Part shown: positions 54,821 through 63,553 of the stretch, one piece after another
Layout: every line of letters begins with the position of its first letter
How positions within the stretch are numbered: position 1 is the stretch's first letter
Assembly: GCF_019431455.1 (NCBI RefSeq)
Contig: NZ_JAHYSR010000015.1
Location: forward strand, 1 to 64,000
Length of the DNA stretch: 64,000 nucleotides
DNA from: Paracoccus bogoriensis
GTDB lineage: Bacteria; Pseudomonadota; Alphaproteobacteria; Rhodobacterales; Rhodobacteraceae
Direction: 5' to 3'
Program-made: the position numbers and the translations under genes
Notes under the pieces: model-generated
Databases searched by the model: none
Told to the model about the DNA's origin: nothing
Seen by the model: only the letters and a program-made list of their open reading frames with translations

Positions 54821-57800
54821 GCGGCGTTCCTGTTGATCGGGACGGGCAGCGGGTCGAGGCCGGCAAGGTCGCGGAACAGCGCCTCGTAGCGGCGGGCCTG
54901 GGTCATGAAGGACAGCATCTCCTCGGCATGGGCACGGCAATCGCGGGCCATGCGCTGTGCCGTCTGCGGCTCCATCGACAAAAGCGCGGCCATGGCGCGG
55001 GTCAGCCCCTCGACATCGCCCACCGGGGCGGTCTGGCCGGTCTTGCCGTCGATCACCAGGTCGGGGATGGCGCCGGTGCGGAAGCCCGCCACCGGCACCC
55101 CGCAAGAGATCGCCTCGGCGGTGGTGTTGGAAAAGGTTTCCTCAAGCGAGGGCACCACGACCAGATCCGCGCAGGCATAGGCGCGGGCCAGGGTTTCGTT
55201 GTCGTGAATATAGCCTAGCGCCTTGCGCTCGAACGGGATCGATTCGGTGGCCGGGGTGCTGTTGCCCACCAGCATGACAAAGGGCGCGGGGCCGGAATGG
55301 CGGCGGGCCAGGCGTTTCATCGCCTCGGCGATCTCGCGGTAGCCCTTGACCTCGCTGGAGAACGAAGGGACGTAGCCGATGATGGGCCGGTCCTGCGGCA
55401 GGCCGAATTCGGCGCGGCAGGCGGCGCGGTCCTGCGGGCGGAAGATGTCGGTCTCGATCGAATTGGGGATCAGTTCGATTCGGCAATCGCGGAAGAACGG
55501 CGCCCGGCGCAGGATATCCTGCGTGTGCCGCGACAGTGCCACCAGCGTCAGGTTGGCGAAGTCGTAGCCGCTGCGCTTCATCGCCAGCACCGAGGCGGGA
55601 TAATCGCCATGGCCATCCGCGATCTGCGGACAGGCGGCGCAGTCGCGTGTCCAGCCCTCGCAGCCGTGGAAATAATGGCAGTCGCCGGTCAGGGGCTGCA
55701 TGTCGCGCACGGTCATCACCACCGGCTTGCCGCTGCGTGTCAGCGCCGCGACATTGCCCGCCGACAGAAAGCGCGCGTGCCAGTGCAGGTTGATGATGTC
55801 ATAGGGCTGGACCATCCGCAGCAATTCGGCATTGGTGATGTGGTCGTCATTGACGGAAAAGATCGTTACCCCCTGGCGCGGGGGCCGTTGCAGGCGGTCC
55901 CATTGGCGGAATTCGCCCGAGGGATGGGGCACGACCGTCACATCGGGCTGGGCGCCTTCGTCGGGAACCTTGGCAAAGAGGCGCGGCCTGACCGAGGTCT
56001 GGCGCAGCCCGCGATGCAGCCGGTAGGCCGCATAGCCCGCCCCCTGCCGCGTGCTGGAGGAGAACAGCGCCACCTTCAGCGCGGGCGGCGCGGTCAGCCG
56101 GTCGATCAGGGCGGTCAGCCCGTCGATCCGCGCCTGCGGCGAAAAGCGCGCCAGCCGGTCCAGCGCGTAATCGCGGTTGTCGGCAAAGGCGCTGCCGTCG
56201 CGCCACAGCTCGATCATGGCGCGGGCCAGCGCATCGGCATCGCCATGCGGCACGATCCGGGCAAAGCGGGTCTCGGCGCCGATCACCTCGGGCAGGCCGC
56301 CCGCATCGGTGGTGATGACCGGCAGCCCGGCCACGATGGCCTCAAGCGGCGCCACGCCGAAGGTTTCGGATTTCGGAGAAGGCCCCGCGCTGTAGGTCGA
56401 GGGATGCACGAACAGGTCGAAGCCCGCGTAGAAATCGGGCCGGGCCGAGAAATCGACGAAGGGCTCCAGCGTGACATGCGCCTCTAGCCCCAGCCGGGCG
56501 ATCTGCGCCGTCAGGGCGGGCTTTTCGTGGTCGCCCATGCCATAGACGATGGTGAGATGGGCGTCCGCAGTGGCCTCGGCCCGGAACCGGGCGAAGGCGT
56601 CGATCAGAACGGCATGGCCCTTCCAGTCGATCAGCCGCCCCACGGCCAGCAGCCGTAGCGTCCGGTCGCGGCGGTAGAAGCCGCCGGTCTTGCGGTGCCG
56701 GAAGAAGCGGTCGTTCACGCTGTTGGGCAGCAGGTGGATGCGGTCCTCGGGGATGCCGCGCGCGATCATCTGCCCGCGCAGGTAATCCGACACGGCGGTG
56801 AAGGCCGCGTCGGGGCGTTGTGCAAGGACGTTCAGCACATGCTCGGTGTAATCGGGCTTGTCGCCCAGCATGAATACGTCGATGCCGTGGCACATGGCGA
56901 TGGTGGGGATCGTGTGGCCCAGGCCGCGGATACGCTCGGCCCATTTCCATTCGTTCAGCGCGAAATGCCCGATCACCACATCGGGGCGCAGCCGGTCGAG
57001 GATGTGGCGATAGATCAGTCGCGCGACGGGTTCGGGATGGTCGGCCCAGTGGACCTGGATCGCCTTGGCGAAGGGACGTTCCTCGGTCAGTTTCGCGTGC
57101 TCGAACAGGACGAAGTTGTCGGTATCGGGCAGCGCGTCGAGCTGCGTGACCAGATCGTGGATGAAGGTTTCCGAAGGGGCCGAAAACACCGTGACAAAAT
57201 GCAGGATGGTCCGGCGCGCACCCTGTTTGCGGCGTTCGAGGATCGCGTCGATCCGGGCCAGATGCTCGGCCAGGGTGCCGCCCTTGGTCTCGACCTGGAG
57301 GCAGCCTGCGCCGAGGCCCAGCAGGTCGGCCAGCCGGACCAGATCGCGCAGGACCGGGCCTGTCGCCTCGCTGCGCGAGACGCGGAAATTCGCGCGGTGG
57401 CTCAGGCAATAGGCCACATAGGCGGCCAGTGCCCGGATCAGCGCCGGATCGCCCAGATGGCGCGCCGCCACATCGGCCAGCGCCGCGGCGCGGGTCTTGT
57501 TGAAGCGGAACAGGTAGATCGCCTCGGCCTCGGCCGGGGTCAGCGCGGGAAACACTTTCAGAACTGAGGCCGAGGCCTCGCGAATCATGGTGGCGCGGTG
57601 GCCGGGCGTTGTTCCCGAAGAAAGTCCACCGGTTGTAAAGTGGAACAGGGGCTCCGCCAGCACGGCAAAGGTCTCGTTTCGCAGAAACGCGCGGCGAATC
57701 CACATTACATCGCTGACGATCCTGTGTTGCTCATCATAAGGGCCGTTGCGATCATAGATCTCGCGCGGGACCAGAAAGGACGCGTGGTTCAAGTTGAGGT

Positions 57801-58470
57801 TGCCGAAAAGAACTCCTTCGTTGATCGGCAACGCCCTCATGTGGGTCTCGTCGTTGAAGAAGTCGGTGCATATGATCGCGCCCGGGTAAACATGTGATTC
57901 GGCCACCGTCTTTTCGATGAAGTCCGGCGCGTAGAAATCGTCCGAGTTCAGCAGGCAGATGAAATCGCCCCGCGCCGCGGCGATCCCCTTGTTCATCGCG
58001 CTGTAGATGCCGCCATCGGGTTCCGAAACAACATAGGCCAGGTGGTCGGCATTCGCGCGCAGGATGTCCAGGGTGGCCGTGTCGCTGCCGCCGTCGATGA
58101 TGATGTGCTCGACATGGGGCCAGGTCTGGGCACGCACGGAATCGATGCAGCGTTGCAGCGTGTCGGGGTTGTTGAACAGGGCCGTCACAACCGTCACCAG
58201 CGGTCCCTTGGCCGGATCGTGCGGCGGGCGCATCGGGTCGAGGCGGGTGCCCATCTCAAGCCAGCGGGCGCCGGTCACGTCGGGCAGGCGGTCGAACAGC
58301 CCCGCCCGAAAGCCCGAGGCCAGTCCGTAGAACCAGCGATCCGGCGCCAGCGCGCCCGCCGGGTCGCTGACGGGCGCGGGGCCTTGCAGTGCCGCCAGCC
58401 GGGCGCGCAGCCGGTCCAGCGGGCTGCGGCTGCGGTCATCGGCGCGCGGGTCGGGCGGGGTGCTGGTCAT
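54817..58470 (-). CDS. Three-domain glycosyltransferase (GT2-GT4-GT4)
   Basis: This is a 1217-residue fusion. Residues 90-320 are a GT2 domain (PLVTVVTALFNNPDTLQRCI, EHIIIDGGSDTATLDILRAN, RGDFICLLNSDDFYAPDFIE). Residues 420-795 are a GT4 domain with LRLLAVGRLIDWKGHAVLID and SETFGVAPLEAIVAGLPVIT. Residues 798-1210 are a second GT4 with VPSLEETFSNTTAEAISCGV and a Cys-rich HYFHGCEGWTRDCAACPQIA insert. All three carry their sugar-nucleotide motifs, so one polypeptide could add three sugars. The ATG at 58470 is the family-like start; an open frame further upstream is a shadow. It heads the second minus-strand operon. Confidence 0.85.
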   Translation of the reverse strand: MTSTPPDPRADDRSRSPLDRLRARLAALQGPAPVSDPAGALAPDRWFYGLASGFRAGLFDRLPDVTGARWLEMGTRLDPMRPPHDPAKGPLVTVVTALFNNPDTLQRCIDSVRAQTWPHVEHIIIDGGSDTATLDILRANADHLAYVVSEPDGGIYSAMNKGIAAARGDFICLLNSDDFYAPDFIEKTVAESHVYPGAIICTDFFNDETHMRALPINEGVLFGNLNLNHASFLVPREIYDRNGPYDEQHRIVSDVMWIRRAFLRNETFAVLAEPLFHFTTGGLSSGTTPGHRATMIREASASVLKVFPALTPAEAEAIYLFRFNKTRAAALADVAARHLGDPALIRALAAYVAYCLSHRANFRVSRSEATGPVLRDLVRLADLLGLGAGCLQVETKGGTLAEHLARIDAILERRKQGARRTILHFVTVFSAPSETFIHDLVTQLDALPDTDNFVLFEHAKLTEERPFAKAIQVHWADHPEPVARLIYRHILDRLRPDVVIGHFALNEWKWAERIRGLGHTIPTIAMCHGIDVFMLGDKPDYTEHVLNVLAQRPDAAFTAVSDYLRGQMIARGIPEDRIHLLPNSVNDRFFRHRKTGGFYRRDRTLRLLAVGRLIDWKGHAVLIDAFARFRAEATADAHLTIVYGMGDHEKPALTAQIARLGLEAHVTLEPFVDFSARPDFYAGFDLFVHPSTYSAGPSPKSETFGVAPLEAIVAGLPVITTDAGGLPEVIGAETRFARIVPHGDADALARAMIELWRDGSAFADNRDYALDRLARFSPQARIDGLTALIDRLTAPPALKVALFSSSTRQGAGYAAYRLHRGLRQTSVRPRLFAKVPDEGAQPDVTVVPHPSGEFRQWDRLQRPPRQGVTIFSVNDDHITNAELLRMVQPYDIINLHWHARFLSAGNVAALTRSGKPVVMTVRDMQPLTGDCHYFHGCEGWTRDCAACPQIADGHGDYPASVLAMKRSGYDFANLTLVALSRHTQDILRRAPFFRDCRIELIPNSIETDIFRPQDRAACRAEFGLPQDRPIIGYVPSFSSEVKGYREIAEAMKRLARRHSGPAPFVMLVGNSTPATESIPFERKALGYIHDNETLARAYACADLVVVPSLEETFSNTTAEAISCGVPVAGFRTGAIPDLVIDGKTGQTAPVGDVEGLTRAMAALLSMEPQTAQRMARDCRAHAEEMLSFMTQARRYEALFRDLAGLDPLPVPINRNAA

Positions 58471-58541
58471 GTAGGGTAATCCGTTCTGGGCTGCGGGGCG
58501 GGATTGGCGCCCCTTCCATAGGCGGGTTTGCGCGGGTTGGG

Positions 58542-58557
58542 CAAGGTCGCAACCTTG
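58542..58557. promoter_or_regulatory. Inverted repeat between the glycosyltransferase operon and coiled-coil gene B
   Basis: CAAGGT (58542-58547), CGCA, ACCTTG (58552-58557) is a perfect inverted repeat in the 153-bp divergent gap, 72 bases from one start and 67 from the other. It could be an operator serving both directions. Confidence 0.35.
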
Positions 58558-58623
58558 AGCCATGGCAATACGCGCGGGATTGTGCTTGAAGTTCGGCCAG
58601 GCAGGCCAGAGGCACGATCCGAC

Positions 58624-59529
58624 ATGCAGAACCAGACGACCCCAGCCGCATCTGATCCGATGCCCGACCCGTTGCCCCACCTGATGCGGGCCGAGGCCGA
58701 GGGCTTGGCCATTGCCTGCGCTTTGGACGGGGTGTCGCCCGATGATCTGGCCGCTCCCGGTGTGCGGCCGGTCGCTCTGGCCGATCTGCTGGCCGGGACC
58801 GGACCGGGGGTGATCCTGCTGCATCCCCCGGCGGTCGCGCTGGCGCGGGCTTTGGGCGAGTCTGCGCCCGAGGCTGCGCTGGCTGGCTGGGTCAAGGCCA
58901 CGCGCGCCCTGCTGGCGGCCTATCGTCCCCGGCGCGCGCAGCTGACGCTGTTGGATGTGGCGCGGATCGGCGATGCCGTGGTGGCCGCGTATCTTGGATT
59001 GCCCTTGCGACGGTTGCCCTTGCGGATGCCGCACGTGCCCGCGGCGGCGCTGCTGGCGGCGGGGCGGCTGATCGAGGCCGATGCCGGGGCGCGCGCGCTG
59101 GCTCACGAACTGGAAGCCGCGATGATCGCGGCCCCTGCGCCCGATCCGGCCTGGCTGGCCGCGCAGACCTGCGCCATGATCGAAGAACTGACCCTGCTGC
59201 GCGCGTTGAACGCGGCGCAGGACGCCGAGATCGAGCGCCTTGGCCGCGCGCGGCTTGCCGATGAATTGGCCCGGCGCGACGCCCCGCCCCCCAAGCCTGC
59301 CGTCGATCCCGCCCAATCGAAGGCGCTTGCGCAGCGCGTGGCCGAACTGGAGGGTAAGCTGGCAGAGGCTTCCCGGTCGCGCACGACGCCTGTCGTCGAT
59401 CCCGCGCGGCTGGAGGCGCTTGCGCAGCGTGTGACCGAACTGGAGCATGAATTGGCGGCGGTTTACCGGTCTCGGTCCTGGCGGATCACGGCGCCTCTGC
59501 GCAACGCGCGGCGCGCTCTGGGGTTCTGA
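58624..59529 (+). CDS. Coiled-coil protein B of the glycan cluster
   Basis: This 301-residue protein is a paralogue of the one at 51243. The N-terminal part ([60 protein letters not shown]) aligns in layout with that protein. Two 31-residue repeats follow, starting VDPAQSKALAQRVAELEGKL and VDPARLEALAQRVTELEHEL (about residues 227-288), which form a coiled coil. The C-terminus is VYRSRSWRITAPLRNARRAL. This tail is often seen near glycosyltransferase or methyltransferase domains. It has no signal peptide. Function is unknown; association with the glycan machinery is inferred from position and the shared tail. Confidence 0.65.
   Translation: MQNQTTPAASDPMPDPLPHLMRAEAEGLAIACALDGVSPDDLAAPGVRPVALADLLAGTGPGVILLHPPAVALARALGESAPEAALAGWVKATRALLAAYRPRRAQLTLLDVARIGDAVVAAYLGLPLRRLPLRMPHVPAAALLAAGRLIEADAGARALAHELEAAMIAAPAPDPAWLAAQTCAMIEELTLLRALNAAQDAEIERLGRARLADELARRDAPPPKPAVDPAQSKALAQRVAELEGKLAEASRSRTTPVVDPARLEALAQRVTELEHELAAVYRSRSWRITAPLRNARRALGF
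59302..59475 (+). repeat. Two 93-bp in-frame repeats within coiled-coil gene B
   Basis: The stretches beginning at 59302 and 59395 encode near-identical 31-residue units (VDPAxxxALAQRVxELExxL). They differ at several codons but keep long identical runs such as GCGCTTGCGCAGCG. The duplication lengthens the coiled coil by an integral number of codons. Confidence 0.8.
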
Positions 59530-59588
59530 GCGAGGGCAGAGCCGGATCCTGCATGTCGGCAGGCCCTTCCCGGGCGGGCCCATGCAGA

Positions 59589-59614
59589 GCGCGGCGGGCC
59601 TTGACCCGCCGCGC
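59589..59614. terminator. Bidirectional terminator between coiled-coil gene B and pckA
   Basis: GCGCGGCGGG (59589-59598) and CCCGCCGCGC (59605-59614) form a perfect 10-bp stem with a CCTTGA loop. It is 60 bp after the plus-strand stop and 22 bp after the pckA stop. On the plus strand CACTCTTTC follows. Confidence 0.75.
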
Positions 59615-59635
59615 CACTCTTTCGATTAGCGCATC

Positions 59636-61231
<1,596 letters not shown>

Positions 61232-61290
61232 GTTCTCGGGGCTCCGTGGCTGTGAAGTGGACCGCGACGTTTCGCGGTGCCGCAAGGCGG

Positions 61291-61320
61291 CTATAACACG
61301 GGGCGAAATCGAGGAAACAA
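61291..61320 (-). promoter_or_regulatory. Candidate pckA promoter
   Basis: On the minus strand TTGTTT (61320-61315) is followed after 18 bases by TTATAG (61296-61291), or after 16 bases by TGTTAT (61298-61293). It lies 60-90 bases before the pckA ATG. The two operator-like sites are 12 and 31 bp upstream of its -35 box, a position compatible with activation. Confidence 0.45.
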
Positions 61321-61332
61321 GTCAGCGCAAAC

Positions 61333-61365
61333 GGTTAGCGCCAACATCGAATGTTATCGCCAACG
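61333..61365. promoter_or_regulatory. Pair of LacI/CceR-like operator sites between pckA and hprK
   Basis: GGTTAGCGCCAACA (61333-61346) and TGTTATCGCCAACG (61352-61365) are imperfect palindromes centred 19 bp apart. Each resembles TGTTAKCGCTAACA-type sites of LacI-family regulators, including the sites reported for CceR in Rhodobacter. CceR controls central carbon metabolism, including gluconeogenic genes. The similarity is by eye; the regulator gene is not in the window. Confidence 0.55.
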
Positions 61366-61435
61366 GAAGGGAATCTGACGGACATTCGCGCGGAATTAAC
61401 CAATCACGGGCATGTTGGACAGGGAGGTGATTCGC

Positions 61436-61846
61436 ATGATCCAGCTTCACGCAAGCACTGTCGCGCTGAATGGCCGGGGGCTGATCATCCTGGGCCCTTC
61501 CGGTTCGGGCAAGTCCAGCCTGGCGCTGGACCTGATGGCGGCGGGGGCGGTGCTGGTGGCCGATGACCGCACCGATCTGCGCGTCGAAGAGGGGCGGCTG
61601 GTGGCCTCGGCGCCCGCAGGCGTGGCTGGCCGGATCGAGGCGCGGGGCATCGGCATTCTGGCCGCCGAAACCGCGCCGGCCGCGCTGATGATGGCCTGCG
61701 ATCTGGGCCTGGCCGAGGATATGCGCCTGCCGAAATGGCGGCATGTGGAATGGCTGGGAATGCGGCTGCCTCTTGTGTTGGGGCCATATCGGCCGCATCT
61801 TCATGCTGCGCTGCGGCAGATGCTGCTGGCAGGGCGGCTGGAATAA
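61436..61846 (+). CDS. hprK: HPr kinase/phosphorylase, short alphaproteobacterial form
   Basis: HprK phosphorylates and dephosphorylates HPr on its regulatory serine. The 136 residues are the catalytic domain alone, as usual in alphaproteobacteria. The P-loop is LIILGPSGSGKSSLALDLMA near residue 16, followed by LVADDRTDLRVEEGRLVASA and the AGRIEARGIGILAAETAPAA motif that in longer homologues contacts HPr. A very strong ribosome-binding site (AGGGAGGTG) is 7 bases before the ATG at 61436; an ATG at 61412 is in frame but lacks one. It heads hprK-rapZ-EIIA-HPr. Confidence 0.93.
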   Translation: MIQLHASTVALNGRGLIILGPSGSGKSSLALDLMAAGAVLVADDRTDLRVEEGRLVASAPAGVAGRIEARGIGILAAETAPAALMMACDLGLAEDMRLPKWRHVEWLGMRLPLVLGPYRPHLHAALRQMLLAGRLE

Positions 61847-61873
61847 GGGGCGCTGCTCGCGAAGGGGTATGCC

Positions 61874-62824
61874 ATGACAGACGCCACAGAGACCGAGACC
61901 GGGACGCAGAGGTTGGTTCTGGTGACGGGACCGTCCGGGGCCGGGCGGTCCACCGCGATCAACGTGCTGGAGGATCTGGGCTTCGAGGCGATCGACAATC
62001 TGCCGCTGTCGCTGATCCCGCGGCTGCTGGACGGCCCGGCGCGGCCCACGCCGCTGGCGCTTGGGCTGGATGTGCGTAACCGCGACTTTTCGGCCTCGAA
62101 TGTGATCGAACTGATCGATCGGCTGACCCGTGCCCCGGGTTTCCTGCCCGAAGTCCTGTATCTGGATTGCGACGCCGACGTGCTGGTGCGCCGCTACAAC
62201 GAGACGCGTCGTCGTCATCCCCTGTCGCCCGACCGCGCCCCCCTTGCGGGCGTCATGGCCGAGATCGACCTGCTGGCGCCGATCCGGGCGCGCGCCGACG
62301 TGCTGGTCGATACCAGCGACCTGTCGCCCCACGACCTGCGCGCCGAACTGGCGCGCTGGTTCGACATGAGCGCGTCGTCACGGCTCAGCGTGTCGCTGCA
62401 TTCCTTCAGCTACAAGCGCGGGGTGCCGCGCGGTCTGGACCTGATGTTCGACTGCCGCTTCCTGGCCAACCCGCACTGGCAGGCTGATCTGCGGCCGCTG
62501 ACGGGGCTGGACCCGCGCGTTCAGGCCCATGTCGAGGCCGATCCCCGATTCGCGGAATTCTTCGAGCGGACGCGCGATCTTGTGTGTTTCCTGCTTCCCG
62601 CCCATATGGAAGAGGGCAAATCGCATCTTTCCGTGGGCTTCGGATGCACCGGCGGGCAACACCGTTCCGTCACTTTGGTCGAAAAGATGGCCGTTGCGCT
62701 TGCAGAGACGGGGTGGCCGGTGTCAATAAGGCACAGGGAACTTGAGCGGCGGATCAACGCTGTGCCCCTTGAAGGCGATGCGGCGCTCAAAGCCGAGGCA
62801 GGACCGGACAAGAGGCGGGCATGA
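61874..62824 (+). CDS. rapZ: RNase adapter protein RapZ
   Basis: RapZ (YvcJ family) binds nucleotides and, in enteric bacteria, guides RNase E to a small RNA; its role in alphaproteobacteria is less clear. The 316 residues start with a P-loop variant [20 protein letters not shown], in which Arg takes the place of the usual Lys, then [15 protein letters not shown]. The C-terminal domain has [20 protein letters not shown] and the signature [20 protein letters not shown]. The GRS form is common in this group. It lies 27 bp after hprK in the same operon. Confidence 0.94.
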   Translation: MTDATETETGTQRLVLVTGPSGAGRSTAINVLEDLGFEAIDNLPLSLIPRLLDGPARPTPLALGLDVRNRDFSASNVIELIDRLTRAPGFLPEVLYLDCDADVLVRRYNETRRRHPLSPDRAPLAGVMAEIDLLAPIRARADVLVDTSDLSPHDLRAELARWFDMSASSRLSVSLHSFSYKRGVPRGLDLMFDCRFLANPHWQADLRPLTGLDPRVQAHVEADPRFAEFFERTRDLVCFLLPAHMEEGKSHLSVGFGCTGGQHRSVTLVEKMAVALAETGWPVSIRHRELERRINAVPLEGDAALKAEAGPDKRRA

Positions 62825-62855
62825 CGATGCCGCAGTCAGGACGTGGTGGAACGCG

Positions 62856-63278
62856 TTGATAGGAATTGTGATCGTAGCGCATGGAGGACTGGCCCGGGAA
62901 TATCTCTCGGCGGTCGAACATGTCGTCGGACCCCAGGCCGGGATAGCTGCCGTCGCGATCGAGGATGATCACGACCGTGCGGCCAAGACGGCCGAAATCA
63001 AGGCCGCCGCGAACGCGGTTGATCAGGGCGAAGGCGTCGTCGTGGTAACGGACCTGTTCGGGGGTTCACCCTCGAACCTTTCTCTTCCGGCCTGCGCGAT
63101 GCGGGACCGCGCAATCCTTTACGGCGCGAACCTGCCGATGCTGGTCAAGCTGGCCAAGTCGCGCCACCTGCCGGTGTCCGACGCCGTGGCCTTTGCCAAG
63201 GAGGCCGGGCGAAAATACATCAATTCCTATCATGTTCCCCCCGAGGTGGATTCCAACCTGGGGCGGCTTGCGCGATGA
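62856..63278 (+). CDS. PTS EIIA component, mannose-type
   Basis: This is a 140-residue EIIA-Man domain with the active-site histidine in IGIVIVAHGGLAREYLSAVE and the family TDLFGGSPSNLSLPACAMRD segment. The start is most likely TTG 62856, giving MIGIVIVAHG, the usual N-terminus; GGTGGA precedes it by 5 bases. No sugar-specific EIIB or EIIC is nearby, so it probably serves a regulatory phosphorelay with HPr rather than sugar uptake. The 3' end overlaps HPr by 4 bp. Confidence 0.88.
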   Translation: MIGIVIVAHGGLAREYLSAVEHVVGPQAGIAAVAIEDDHDRAAKTAEIKAAANAVDQGEGVVVVTDLFGGSPSNLSLPACAMRDRAILYGANLPMLVKLAKSRHLPVSDAVAFAKEAGRKYINSYHVPPEVDSNLGRLAR

Positions 63279-63553
63279 GCGATGTGATCACGCGTCAGCT
63301 GACCATCGTCAACGTCAAGGGGCTTCATGCCCGCGCCAGCGCCAAGTTCGTCGATGTGGTCGAAGGCTACGACGCCCGGGCCCTGGTCTCCAAGGATGGA
63401 ATGGAGGTTTCGGGCGATTCCATCATGGGACTGCTGATGCTGACGGCGACGCGTGGCAGCACTATCACGGTCACCACAAGCGGCCCCGAGGCCGCGGCGC
63501 TGGCCGACGCGCTGGAGGCGCTGGTGGGGGACTGTTTCGGCGAAGGCATGTAG
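63275..63553 (+). CDS. ptsH: Phosphocarrier protein HPr
   Basis: HPr accepts phosphate from enzyme I on a histidine and can be phosphorylated on a serine by HprK. The 92 residues hold VNVKGLHARASAKFVDVVEG with the active-site His near residue 18, and SKDGMEVSGDSIMGLLMLTA with the regulatory Ser near residue 50. Both sites are intact, which fits the presence of hprK in the operon. The start overlaps the EIIA gene. The stop TAG overlaps the GTG start of the next gene by one base. Enzyme I is not in the window. Confidence 0.94.
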   Translation: MSDVITRQLTIVNVKGLHARASAKFVDVVEGYDARALVSKDGMEVSGDSIMGLLMLTATRGSTITVTTSGPEAAALADALEALVGDCFGEGM

